A stretch of 50,342 nt of DNA from Limnohabitans sp. Jir72. Lineage in GTDB: Bacteria; Pseudomonadota; Gammaproteobacteria; Burkholderiales; Burkholderiaceae_C. The position numbers were made by a program, and so were the translations under genes. This document shows positions 19,166 through 27,612 of the stretch, piece after piece (position 1 is the stretch's first letter; each line of letters begins with the position of its first letter). Below the pieces are notes generated by a model that had not been told where the DNA came from, ran no database searches, and was given only the letters and a program-made list of their open reading frames with translations. The stretch is from NCBI RefSeq assembly GCF_003063575.1, contig NZ_NESC01000016.1:1-50342 (forward strand). The letters run 5' to 3'.

Positions 19166-20475
19166 TGGGCCTGCTTGAAATCGGAGGCCTGCTCCTCTTT
19201 TTGATGTTGCTGATGCTCAGCGGCGGCGTCTGGATCGCCATGACGCTGGCGATTGTGGGCTGGGTCGGTCAGGCGTTTTTCACCAACACCCTGCCGGGCA
19301 AAAACCTGTTTTCATCTTTCTGGGAAACCTCGGCCAGCTGGGAACTTGCGGCCCTGCCCATGTTCATCTGGATGGGCGAAATTTTGTACCGCACCAAACT
19401 GTCCGAGCAGATGTTCGACGGCCTGTCGCCTTGGCTGTCCAAAGTACCCGGCCGCTTGATGCACACCACCATTTTGGGTTGCGGCATTTTTGGCTCGGTC
19501 TCGGGCTCGTCGGCCGCCACCTGCGCCACCATTGCCAAGGTGGCCCTGCCCGAGCTGGAAAAGCGCGGGTATGACCGCAACATTGCCTTGGGCTCATTGG
19601 CCGCTGCGGGCGGTCTGGGCATTTTGATTCCGCCGTCCATCACCATGGTGGTGTACGCCGTGGCGGCTGACGCCAGCGTGATCCGACTGTTCCTCGCAGG
19701 CTTTTTGCCTGGCTTCTTGCTGATGGGCCTGTTCTCGGGTTACATCATCTGGTGGAGCCTGCGCAACCCCGACAAAGTGCCGCCTGCGGAAGCCCCAACC
19801 ACCTTCATGGAAAAAATGCGACGCTCGGGCAGCTTGATTCCTTGTGGCTTGCTGATTGTCTTCATCGTGTGGGTGCTGGTGGCCGGCATCGCCACCGCCA
19901 CCGAATGCGCGGCCTATGGGGTGCTGGGGTCGCTGGCCATTGCCGCCGCAGGCCGCAGCCTGACTTGGGAAAACTTCTGGCAAGGCCTGGTGGGCGCCAC
20001 GCGTGTGAGCTGCATGATCATGTTCATCTTGGCGGGCGCAGCCTTCTTGACCAAAACCATGGCCTTCACCGGCATTCCGCGCGAGCTGGCCGAGTTTGTG
20101 CACAGCATGAACCTCTCGCCCTTTGGCCTGATCGGTGTGCTGGTGGTGGTGTATTTGATTTTGGGCACGGCGCTCGACGGCATCTCGATGATCGTGCTGA
20201 CCAGCGCGGTGGTGCTGCCCATGATCCAAAAGGCCGGGTTTGACCTGGTCTGGTTCGGCATCTTCATCATCATGTTGGTCGAAATCGCCGAAATCACGCC
20301 GCCCGTGGGCTTCAACCTCTTTGTGTTGCAGAACATGACCGGCATCGACAGCAACCGCATCGCCCGCGTGACCTTGCCCTTTTTCGCCTGCATGATCGTG
20401 GGCATCGGCTTGATCACGGTGTTCCCGTCCATCGTCACCAGCGTGCCCGATTGGTTGATGGGCGTGGCCAAGTAA
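19165..20475 (+). CDS. TRAP transporter large membrane subunit (DctM), system 1
   Basis: This 436-residue protein has about twelve hydrophobic segments and belongs to the DctM/SLC13-like permease family. Features include GSVSGSSAATCATIAKVALPE in the first half, GGLGILIPPS, and near the end GTALDGISMIVLTSAVVLP and EIAEITPPVGFNLFV, which are family signatures around the transport and sodium sites. The ATG at 19165 overlaps the dctQ stop (TGATG); a GTG one codon earlier is less likely. The three genes make a complete TRAP operon. Confidence 0.92.
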   Translation: MGLLEIGGLLLFLMLLMLSGGVWIAMTLAIVGWVGQAFFTNTLPGKNLFSSFWETSASWELAALPMFIWMGEILYRTKLSEQMFDGLSPWLSKVPGRLMHTTILGCGIFGSVSGSSAATCATIAKVALPELEKRGYDRNIALGSLAAAGGLGILIPPSITMVVYAVAADASVIRLFLAGFLPGFLLMGLFSGYIIWWSLRNPDKVPPAEAPTTFMEKMRRSGSLIPCGLLIVFIVWVLVAGIATATECAAYGVLGSLAIAAAGRSLTWENFWQGLVGATRVSCMIMFILAGAAFLTKTMAFTGIPRELAEFVHSMNLSPFGLIGVLVVVYLILGTALDGISMIVLTSAVVLPMIQKAGFDLVWFGIFIIMLVEIAEITPPVGFNLFVLQNMTGIDSNRIARVTLPFFACMIVGIGLITVFPSIVTSVPDWLMGVAK

Positions 20476-20535
20476 AACAGCACTCCACTCCGGTAAGATG
20501 CCGCGCTGGCCCCCTGTGGCATGAAAGAGTGACGG

Positions 20536-21522
20536 ATGTTCAAAAATGTGATGGTTTACCGCATCGGCGAGGGCTTTGCCCCGTCGCTGACGGAAGTGCA
20601 AGCGGCGCTGGAGCCCGCCCAGTTTGTGGAATGCGGTGCCAGCCAGGAGAAATCCGTGGGCTGGATTCCGCCACGCGGTGAGGCCTACGGCCCACTGGTC
20701 GAGTCGGTGGGCGGTCAATGGATCATCAAGCTGATGATCGAGTCCAAGGCGGTGCCTGGCAACGTGGTGCGCCGCAAGGCCGATGAACGCATCGCCGAAA
20801 TCGAAGCGGCCACCGGCCGAAAACCCGGCAAAAAAGAAAAGCGCGACCTCATGGACGACGTCCTGCTGTCGCTGCTGCCCCAAGCTTTCGCACGGCAATC
20901 GACCGTGGTGGTGTGGATGGACTTGGAAAACCGCCGCCTGGTGCTCAACGCGGGCAGCCAGGGCAAAGCCGACGAAGTCATGTCCGCGCTGATGAATGTG
21001 TTGGCGGGCTTGTCGGTCTCGCTGATCCAAACCGTGACCTCGCCCCAAGCCGCCATGACCCAATGGCTGCTGGCCCCGACCGAAGACGAATGGCCGGCCG
21101 ACCTGACGGTGGAGCGCGAAACCGTGCTCAAGTCCACCGGTGAAGACGCTGCCAGCGTGCGCTTTACCCGCCACCACCTGGCCAACGACGATGTGCGCAA
21201 GCATGTCATGGAAGGCAAACTGCCCACACAGTTGGCCCTGAGCTGGGACGGACGCGTGGCCTTTGTGCTGACCGAGACCCTGCAGCTGAAAAAAGTGCAG
21301 TTCCTCGACGGCGTGATGGACGAATCGGGCACCGACAAAAACGAAGACCGCTTCGACGGCGATGTGGCCCTGTCCACCGGCCTGCTCGGCCCCTTGCTGG
21401 ACAGCCTGATCGAAGCGCTGGGTGGCGAGATGACACTGGGCGCAGAAGCGGCCCCAGCCTCGGCCCCGGCCCAAACCACCACCGCCGTGACCGAAACGGC
21501 CGACGACGACCCGCCCTTTTGA
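20536..21522 (+). CDS. rdgC: Recombination-associated protein RdgC
   Basis: RdgC (328 residues) is a non-specific DNA-binding protein that forms a dimeric ring around DNA and limits RecA activity. The N-terminus MFKNVMVYRIGEGF, the stretch GWIPPRG and the middle RKADERIAEIEAATGRKPGKKEKRDLMDDV are diagnostic. The C-terminal 40 residues are Ala/Thr-rich and probably disordered. It is a single gene after the TRAP operon with 60 bases of leader. It is closely followed by crcB, 22 bases from stop to start. Confidence 0.93.
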   Translation: MFKNVMVYRIGEGFAPSLTEVQAALEPAQFVECGASQEKSVGWIPPRGEAYGPLVESVGGQWIIKLMIESKAVPGNVVRRKADERIAEIEAATGRKPGKKEKRDLMDDVLLSLLPQAFARQSTVVVWMDLENRRLVLNAGSQGKADEVMSALMNVLAGLSVSLIQTVTSPQAAMTQWLLAPTEDEWPADLTVERETVLKSTGEDAASVRFTRHHLANDDVRKHVMEGKLPTQLALSWDGRVAFVLTETLQLKKVQFLDGVMDESGTDKNEDRFDGDVALSTGLLGPLLDSLIEALGGEMTLGAEAAPASAPAQTTTAVTETADDDPPF

Positions 21523-21544
21523 GCACCACTGACCAGGAGTGAAC

Positions 21545-21934
21545 ATGCCCTCTGTGATCGCGATTTGCCTGGGCGCCTGCGCAGGCGCTTTGTCACGCTG
21601 GCAGCTGGGCCTGTGGCTCAACCCCAGCAGCACCAGTGCGGGGCTCATGCCCTGGGGTACCTTGGCCGCCAACCTGATCGGCGGTTATCTGGTGGGCGTG
21701 TGCGTGGGCGTGTTCCAGCAACTGCCCGACCTGGACCCGGTCTGGCGACTGGCACTGGTCACCGGCTTTTTAGGCGCACTGACCACGTTTTCCAGCTTCT
21801 CGGCCGAAGTGGTCGGCATGCTGCAACAAGGCCGCTACGCGTTTGCGGCAGGCACGGCCTCGGTACACTTGTTTGGCTCTTTGGCCTTGACCGTCTTGGG
21901 CCTGAAGACTGTCGCCCTGATCTGGGCCCGTTGA
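21545..21934 (+). CDS. crcB: Fluoride-specific ion channel CrcB (Fluc)
   Basis: The 129-residue protein has four membrane helices and the Fluc signatures GACAGALSRWQLG, GTLAANLIGGYLVG with the conserved Asn, and GFLGALTTFSSFS, where aromatic residues line the pore. Such proteins work as antiparallel dual-topology dimers that export fluoride. AGGAG five bases before the ATG at 21545 supports this start over the GTG at 21539. No fluoride riboswitch is visible in the 22-base gap from rdgC, so control may come from the rdgC transcript. Confidence 0.93.
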   Translation: MPSVIAICLGACAGALSRWQLGLWLNPSSTSAGLMPWGTLAANLIGGYLVGVCVGVFQQLPDLDPVWRLALVTGFLGALTTFSSFSAEVVGMLQQGRYAFAAGTASVHLFGSLALTVLGLKTVALIWAR

Positions 21935-22106
21935 GCCTCAACCAGCGCCGAGCCAGGTGATGCGTTCAAAGCGCGCATGTCAAAAGTCCCCCACGTGCAT
22001 GCGCACACATAAAATGACCGAGGTTTGCGCGACCCCAAAAGACTTGGACTCACGGCAAGATTGCCCAGGTTGGACATCAAAAACCTCCGTTTGAGACACT
22101 CCCGAC

Positions 22107-23213
22107 ATGCCTCTCACAGCACCTCCCAGCGACCGACTGATGCGCATTGAACAAGCCCGAAACCTTGTGTTTCAAGGCCGCAGAGCCGACGTGCAACCAA
22201 GCGTCTCGCCCTGGATCGCTCAATCTTGGCAACGCTGCCTGGACATGGGCCTGCAGCCCGAGCAGCCTGTGGGCTTTGACGCCGTGTCGGCACAGCACAT
22301 GCGCCATGTGCAGGAAGCCAGCCGCCCTCTGGTGCAAGCCGCGCAGCCGGTGCTGGTCGAACTGGCCCGGGCGATTGCCGACATCCGCTACTTCGCCATC
22401 CTGACCAATGCCCAGGGCATCGTGGTGGATGTGCATGGCGCGGTGGACAGGCAGGACCGCCGCGCCGACGCCATCGCCCGCGTGGGCGTGGACCTGTCAG
22501 AAAAGTCAGTGGGCACGACCTCGATCAGTGCGGCCTTGACCGAGCTGCAGCCCGTCTGGCTCCACAGGGGTGAACATTTTTTCAATGACAACAGTATTTA
22601 CAGCTGCGCGGGTGCGCCCGTGTTTGGCCCCGATGGTTTGTGTGCAGGCATGCTGGATTTGACGGGCATCGAAACCATGGAGCGGCCTGCTCTCAAACAC
22701 CTGGTGCGCCGCTCGGCCCGCAGCATTGAAAACAGCTGGCTGCTGTCCACCGGGCATGCACTGGTGTTGCGCCTGAGCTGGCCAGGTAACCAGCCGGGCG
22801 ATGACAGCGATGGCTTGCTGACACTCGATCAGGATGGCCACATCGTCGGTGCCAACCCGACAGCGCGGCAAATGCTGACGCTCTCGCCCGCCAGCGCTGG
22901 CAAAGCCATGCACGCCAGCGATGTGTTTGCCTCGCCTTGGGAAAACCTGTTTGACACCGCAGGACGCGCCACACAAGAGCTGCCCCTGTGGTCAGGGCTG
23001 CGACTGCAAACCTTGGCCACGCGTCCGGGCGCGCACCCTACAGCTGTGACGGAACCACCCTTGATGTCGGCCCCCAAAGCCCTCAAGGCGGTACAAACCG
23101 ACATGATCCGCCAAGCGGTGCAGCAGGCCCGAGGCAATGTGGCAGAAGCTGCACGCGCCTTGGGCATCAGCCGGGCCACCGTGTACCGCAAGCTGGGCGC
23201 GCCCAGGCAGTGA
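22107..23213 (+). CDS. AcoR-like regulator: GAF plus Fis-type HTH, no AAA+ domain
   Basis: This 368-residue protein resembles the ends of AcoR-type sigma54 activators. The N-terminus has SPWIAQSWQRCLDMGL, followed by a GAF-like sensor (about residues 80-210) with GTTSISAALTE and SCAGAPVFGPDG. A PAS-like segment (LLTLDQDGHIVGANPTARQM) follows. The C-terminal Fis HTH reads NVAEAARALGISRATVYRKL. The central AAA+ domain that contacts sigma54 (Walker A, GAFTGA) is absent; AcoR is normally about 600 residues. The protein cannot act as a normal sigma54 activator and may repress or act at sigma70 promoters. The 172 bases upstream show no convincing promoter or ribosome-binding site, and the start is not certain (ATG at 22140 also possible). 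Confidence 0.82.
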   Translation: MPLTAPPSDRLMRIEQARNLVFQGRRADVQPSVSPWIAQSWQRCLDMGLQPEQPVGFDAVSAQHMRHVQEASRPLVQAAQPVLVELARAIADIRYFAILTNAQGIVVDVHGAVDRQDRRADAIARVGVDLSEKSVGTTSISAALTELQPVWLHRGEHFFNDNSIYSCAGAPVFGPDGLCAGMLDLTGIETMERPALKHLVRRSARSIENSWLLSTGHALVLRLSWPGNQPGDDSDGLLTLDQDGHIVGANPTARQMLTLSPASAGKAMHASDVFASPWENLFDTAGRATQELPLWSGLRLQTLATRPGAHPTAVTEPPLMSAPKALKAVQTDMIRQAVQQARGNVAEAARALGISRATVYRKLGAPRQ

Positions 23214-23218
23214 GGGGC

Positions 23219-24034
23219 TTATTTCCCGGCGTTCGGGAAAAACAGCTGTTCGCCGCCGATCTTGTAATCGGCAATGTGGGCCTGACCCGCAGCCGAGGTC
23301 ACCCAATCGACAAACTTCTGCGCCTCGGCCTGCTTGACATGGGGGTGTTTGGCGGGGTTGACGACCATCACGCCGTACTGGTTGAACAGGCGCTGATCGC
23401 CCTCGACCAGCACCACCAGGTCGGCACGGTTCTTGAAGTTCAGCCAGGTGCCGCGATCGGCCAGCACATAAGCGCCTTGCGACGAGGCAATGTTGAGCGC
23501 GGGCCCCATGCCGCAGCCGCATTCCCGGTAGCCAGCGCCTTTGGCCGCTTCCAAGTTGGCCATTTTCCAAAAGCGCTGTTCAGCCGCATGGGTGCCGCTC
23601 TTGTCGCCTCGGGACACAAAGGCCGCATTCGTGGCGGCCACTTTGCCCAGGGCCGCCACGATGTCGCGGCCCTTGGTGCCCGCCGGATCGGCCTTGGGGC
23701 CGATCAGCACAAAGTCGTTGTACATGACAGGCCATCGCTTGAGGCCAAAGCCGTCGGCCACAAACTTTTCTTCGGCCGCCTGGTCGTGCACAAACACCAC
23801 ATCGGCATCACCGCGACGCGCCATGTCCAGCGCCTGGCCGGTGCCCAGGGCCACCACTTTCACGTCCAGCCCGCTGGCCTTTTTGAAGGCGGGCAGCAGG
23901 TGGGCAAACAAGCCCGACTGCTCGGTCGAGGTGGTTGAAGACATGACGATGGACTGCGCCTGCGCCCAACTGGCCGTTGCCGCCAACAGCGCACACACCA
24001 GGGCACGGCGGCTCATTGCAAATGGGAAAGTCAT
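23219..24034 (-). CDS. tupA: Tungstate-type ABC transporter binding protein TupA
   Basis: TupA (271 residues) binds oxyanions in the periplasm for an ABC importer; this family binds tungstate with high affinity. A signal peptide ends at AWAQAQ-type residues (about 27). The mature N-terminus has MSSTTSTEQSGLF, the TTS-containing motif of TupA, and further on ALGTGQAL and FVSRGDKSGTH, which form the oxyanion pocket. The start overlaps the tupC stop by 4 bases. The gene is the last of the operon, whereas tupA usually comes first. Molybdate specificity cannot be excluded, but ModA has other motifs. Confidence 0.88.
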   Translation of the reverse strand: MTFPFAMSRRALVCALLAATASWAQAQSIVMSSTTSTEQSGLFAHLLPAFKKASGLDVKVVALGTGQALDMARRGDADVVFVHDQAAEEKFVADGFGLKRWPVMYNDFVLIGPKADPAGTKGRDIVAALGKVAATNAAFVSRGDKSGTHAAEQRFWKMANLEAAKGAGYRECGCGMGPALNIASSQGAYVLADRGTWLNFKNRADLVVLVEGDQRLFNQYGVMVVNPAKHPHVKQAEAQKFVDWVTSAAGQAHIADYKIGGEQLFFPNAGK

Positions 24035-24765
24035 GTCAGTTCTCCTTGAACAAAAGCATGGGCCGCAGGACTGCGCACAGACAGCTCGGCGGCGTTGAAA
24101 AACAAGCCAACGGGCAGATCCGCCAACACGCGACCGCCCTCCAGATAAATGACCCGGCTGGCCAGGCGCTTGACCTGCCCCAGGTTGTGACTGGCCCAGA
24201 TCAGGGTCAGTGGCTGCCCTTGCCCCTGGGCAAACTCGGCAATCAAGGCTTCCACCTCGCGCTTGGCGTGCGGGTCCAGGCTGGCGGTGGGCTCGTCCAG
24301 CAGCAGCACATCGGGCTGCCGGACCCAGGCCCGCGCCAGGGCCAGACGCTGCTGTTGACCACCCGACAGCTGCCGCCCACCCTGCGCCGCCACGGCCGAC
24401 AGGCCCACGCGCTGCAAGGCTTGCGCCGCACGGGTTTTGGCCTCTTGCCAGGACAGGCCCAATCTGCGGTCCAGCCAGGCACCCAGCGCCACATTGTTCA
24501 GCGCCGTGGTGCGCAGCAAATGCGGTTTTTGAAACAGCATGGCCTGGTGCAATGCCGGGTGTCGTGTCACGCGGCCCTGCGCCATGGGCAGCAAGCCATG
24601 CAGTGCGCGCAGCAAGGTGCTTTTACCCGAGCCGTTGGAGCCCACCAAGGCCACCCGCTCACCAGGCATGATCTGCAAGTCCACCCCGGTCAGCGCCTGC
24701 AAAGGCCCCAGGCGCACACCCACGCCCTCAAACTGAACCACAGGCGTCAAGGCCGAAGCACTCAT
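24031..24765 (-). CDS. tupC: Tungstate-type ABC transporter ATPase TupC
   Basis: This 244-residue ABC ATPase has Walker A GSNGSGKST, the signature LSGGQQQRL, Walker B VLLLDEPTASLD and the switch histidine in IWASHNLGQV. It powers import through TupB. The ATG at 24765 overlaps the tupB stop (ATGA), and its own stop overlaps tupA, so all three genes are translationally coupled. A GTG three codons upstream (24774) is possible but less likely. Confidence 0.9.
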   Translation of the reverse strand: MSASALTPVVQFEGVGVRLGPLQALTGVDLQIMPGERVALVGSNGSGKSTLLRALHGLLPMAQGRVTRHPALHQAMLFQKPHLLRTTALNNVALGAWLDRRLGLSWQEAKTRAAQALQRVGLSAVAAQGGRQLSGGQQQRLALARAWVRQPDVLLLDEPTASLDPHAKREVEALIAEFAQGQGQPLTLIWASHNLGQVKRLASRVIYLEGGRVLADLPVGLFFNAAELSVRSPAAHAFVQGELT

Positions 24766-25499
24766 GCCACCCACCCTTTGGGCGAAGGCACCGCCAAGCC
24801 CTGACGACGCTCACCAAAGCGGCGCAGACCAGCCAACAACAAATTGAGCAAGAGCACCACCGCCAGCAACACCAGCCCCAGGCCCAGCGCCAGCGGCAAA
24901 TCGCCCTTGCTGGTTTCCAGCGCGATGGCGGTCGTCATGACGCGGGTAAAACCATCGATGTTGCCGCCCACAATCATCACCGCGCCGACCTCTGAAATGG
25001 CCCGGCCAAACGCGGCCACACCGATGGTCAGCAAGGCATAGCGCTCATCCCAGGCCAGCAACCAACTGCGAAACACAGGCCCCGCCCCCAGCGATGCCCA
25101 TTGTTCGCCGTGCTGACGCTCCACGTCTTCGACCACCTGGCGCGTGAGCGCGGTCACCACCGGCACCACCAGCATGACCTGCGCCACCACCATGGCCTTG
25201 AAACTGAACAACCAGCCCAAAAAGCCCAGCGGCCCGGTCCGAGACAGCAGCAAATACACCATCAGCCCGACCACCACCGAAGGCAGCGCCAAAGAGGTGT
25301 TCAGCGCCACCAGCACCGCGCCCCGCCCGGGAAATCGCGCCACCGCCAGCCATGCCCCCAGCACCAGGCCCAAACCATAGGCCAGCAAGGTGGCCGTGGC
25401 ACTGACGGCCAAGGACCGCAGCACCACCGTCCACAAAGCGGCATCCAGCGAAGAAATGAGTCCCAGCGCCGTCAAGACGCTGTCGGTCAAGGTGTTCAT
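24762..25499 (-). CDS. tupB: Tungstate-type ABC transporter permease TupB
   Basis: This 245-residue permease has about six membrane helices and the cytoplasmic EAA-like loop that docks the ATPase (GAGPVFRSWLLAWDERYALL, then GAVMIVGGNIDGFT). It belongs to the BPD-transport family and is the TupB type. The ATG at 25499 (MNTLTDSVL) is preferred; a TTG start 13 codons earlier is possible. It is the first gene of the minus-strand operon and is divergent from a ModE-like regulator. Confidence 0.88.
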   Translation of the reverse strand: MNTLTDSVLTALGLISSLDAALWTVVLRSLAVSATATLLAYGLGLVLGAWLAVARFPGRGAVLVALNTSLALPSVVVGLMVYLLLSRTGPLGFLGWLFSFKAMVVAQVMLVVPVVTALTRQVVEDVERQHGEQWASLGAGPVFRSWLLAWDERYALLTIGVAAFGRAISEVGAVMIVGGNIDGFTRVMTTAIALETSKGDLPLALGLGLVLLAVVLLLNLLLAGLRRFGERRQGLAVPSPKGWVA

Positions 25500-25627
25500 A
25501 AAGTAGCGGTCGATGCTACTGGAAGCCTGCCCAACCAAGGCTACGTGTTGCCCACTATGAAATCACTTGCATAAGCACCTGAGCACAGACCGCAAACCGT
25601 TTGGCATATTCAGGCAAACTTCGGCCT

Positions 25628-26758
25628 GTGCAACACATCAACCTCTCCTACAGCTGGACGCCCCATTCAGAAAGTGCCGGATCACGCAACCGGCTCAGCC
25701 CGATCCGCAACCCCCTCATGGACATGCTGCAAGCCGTGCGCGAGTCAGGCTCCATCGGAGCTGCGGCCAAATCCATGCAACTGTCTTACCGCCATGTCTG
25801 GGGCGAGCTCAAGCGCTGGGAACAAGTCCTCGACCAGCCCCTGATCCTCTGGGAAAAAGGCCAAGCCGCGCGTTTGAGCGAGTTTGCAGACAAATTGCTC
25901 TGGGCCGAACGCCAGGCGCAGGCGCGCCTGTCCCCCCAAATCAGCGCCCTGCAAGCGGAGCTTGAAAAAACCTTTGCCGTGGCCTTTGATGCCAACAGCC
26001 ATTTGCTGACGGTCTACGCCAGCCACGACGACGCACTGGTCCGCCTGCGGGAACACGCCGCCGAACAGGCCCTGCACCTGGACATGCGCTTTTGCGGCAG
26101 CGTCGATGCCCTGCGCTCGCTCAACGAGGGCCGCTGCAATGTGGCAGGTTTTCACGCCCCCATGCAGCCCTCGCCGCGCTCCCTGGTGGCCCGCACATAC
26201 AAACCCCTGCTGCGCACCGGGCAGCACAAACTCATTGGCTTTGCGCTGCGCCAGCAAGGCCTGATGGTGACGCCCGGCAATCCGCGCCGCATTCAGCAAC
26301 TGAGCGATTTGACGCAAGCGGGCCTGCGCTACATCAACCGCAGTCTGGGCACCGGCACCCGACTGCTGCTGGACGATGCCCTGCTCAGTGCGGGCATCGC
26401 GGCCCGTCAGATCACGGGTTACGACCAAGAGGAAAGCTCACACGCTGCCGTGGCCGCTGCCGTGGCCGCGGGCGTGGCCGACGCAGGCCTGGGCATTGCC
26501 TCTGCCGCCCAAGCCCAGGGGCTGGACTTTGTGCCGCTCATGCAAGAGTGCTACTGGCTGGTATGCCTCAAATCGGTGCTGGAGACCCCCTCGGTTCAGG
26601 CCATGACACGCGTGCTGCAATCGGACGCCTGGCAACAACACATGACCACCCTGCCCGGATATGAAACCACCGAACTGGCAGGCCAGGTGCAATCGCTGAA
26701 AAAAGCCCTGCCTTGGTGGCACTTCAAAACCGGGCACAACACACATACCGCTTATTGA
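25628..26758 (+). CDS. ModE-like HTH fused to a periplasmic-binding-protein domain
   Basis: The protein has 376 residues from a GTG at 25628; an in-frame TTG at 25601 would add nine. The N-terminal part (about 35-100) has MDMLQAVRESGSIGAAAKSM and LSYRHVWGELKRWEQVL, the ModE/LysR-like winged helix that senses molybdate in ModE. The rest, from about 120, is a TupA/ModA-like binding fold (YASHDDALVRLREH, GFHAPMQ, NRSLGTGTRLLLDDAL, VAAGVADAGLGI). It probably reads intracellular tungstate or molybdate and controls the divergent tup operon. The 128 bases between them should hold its operator. There is an imperfect TTTGGC...GGCAAA repeat near 25600, too weak to call. Confidence 0.8.
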   Translation: MQHINLSYSWTPHSESAGSRNRLSPIRNPLMDMLQAVRESGSIGAAAKSMQLSYRHVWGELKRWEQVLDQPLILWEKGQAARLSEFADKLLWAERQAQARLSPQISALQAELEKTFAVAFDANSHLLTVYASHDDALVRLREHAAEQALHLDMRFCGSVDALRSLNEGRCNVAGFHAPMQPSPRSLVARTYKPLLRTGQHKLIGFALRQQGLMVTPGNPRRIQQLSDLTQAGLRYINRSLGTGTRLLLDDALLSAGIAARQITGYDQEESSHAAVAAAVAAGVADAGLGIASAAQAQGLDFVPLMQECYWLVCLKSVLETPSVQAMTRVLQSDAWQQHMTTLPGYETTELAGQVQSLKKALPWWHFKTGHNTHTAY

Positions 26759-26800
26759 TCAGGGCCCTTGAAGTCTCAAGCAACAGGCAAGGGATGGCTT

Positions 26801-26829
26801 TTTGTAAGAGCCCCACCCTGTGGGCGATG
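26801..26829 (+). repeat. REP-like dispersed element, copy 1
   Basis: The stretch starts TTTGTAAGAG, continues CCCCACCCTG and ends TGGGCGATG. It closely matches the left arm of the hairpin at 49361-49389. It lies in the gap between the ModE-like gene and the second TRAP operon. The second arm seen in the other copy is not clear here, so this is probably a half-element. Confidence 0.5.
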
Positions 26830-26999
26830 AGCGTGGAACACGCCCTTCATGGCGCGCGATCAATTGGTCGGCAGGCCCAGTTCCAACATTTTTGCCCCCG
26901 ACACGGGCCCCCTGCCGAGGCTGAAGCCATCCACCTGCACACACAGGGCCTGCCCGTCAGGGTTAACCGAAAATGGTTCCATGGACAGAGGCACTTAAA

Positions 27000-27566
27000 A
27001 TGCCTGAAACATTTGGAGAGATCATTTTGTCTGGACTGCTTAAATTTGCCTTTGGCATCGACTGGCTCAACGACCGTTTGGGCAAGCTGGCCACCTGGAC
27101 CGTCTTGCTGGCAGCCCTCATCAGCGCGGGCAACGCCTTTGTGCGTTACGGCATCGACTGGAGCTCCAACGGCCTGCTCGAAATCCAGTGGTACCTGTTT
27201 GCCTATATGGTCATGATCGGCGCACCCTATGTGCTCAAGGTCAACGAACACGTGCGCGTGGACCTGGTCTACGGCAAGCTCCAAGGCAACCGACCTGTCT
27301 ATGTGGACATCTTCGGTCTGGCCTTCTTCTTGATGCCCGTCATGGGCTTTCTGGCCTGGCTCTCGTTTCCTTATTTCTGGAACACTTTCGTGACCAACGA
27401 GCACTCCAGCAATGCCGGTGGCCTGATCCGTTGGCCCGCCACCTTGGCCATGCCACTGGGCTTTGCCATGCTCTGGTTGCAGGGCCTGGCCGAGCTGATC
27501 AAGCGCGTGGCCTTCCTCCGCGGCCAATACGCCATGGACACCCATTACGAAAAACCACTGCAGTGA
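27000..27566 (+). CDS. TRAP transporter small membrane subunit (DctQ), system 2
   Basis: This 188-residue DctQ-type protein has four hydrophobic segments (about residues 32-52, 62-80, 100-122 and 145-165) and the family pattern SNGLLEIQWYLFAYMVMIG and VNEHVRVDLVY. I chose ATG 27000 because AGAGG stands 8 bases before it; an upstream ATG (26973) has no such site. It pairs with DctM 46 bases downstream. The 241-base gap before it contains the REP-like element and no gene that I can see. Confidence 0.87.
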   Translation: MPETFGEIILSGLLKFAFGIDWLNDRLGKLATWTVLLAALISAGNAFVRYGIDWSSNGLLEIQWYLFAYMVMIGAPYVLKVNEHVRVDLVYGKLQGNRPVYVDIFGLAFFLMPVMGFLAWLSFPYFWNTFVTNEHSSNAGGLIRWPATLAMPLGFAMLWLQGLAELIKRVAFLRGQYAMDTHYEKPLQ

Positions 27567-27612
27567 GCGACTTAGCCACAACTGCTCTACGACTCGCTGC
27601 AAGGAAATAAAA

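Noticed and set aside
19594..21672. Long minus-strand frame (692 residues, Gly/His/Gln-rich) opposite dctM and rdgC
   Set aside because: Composition is that of a shadow of GC-rich genes and it covers two well-identified plus-strand genes.
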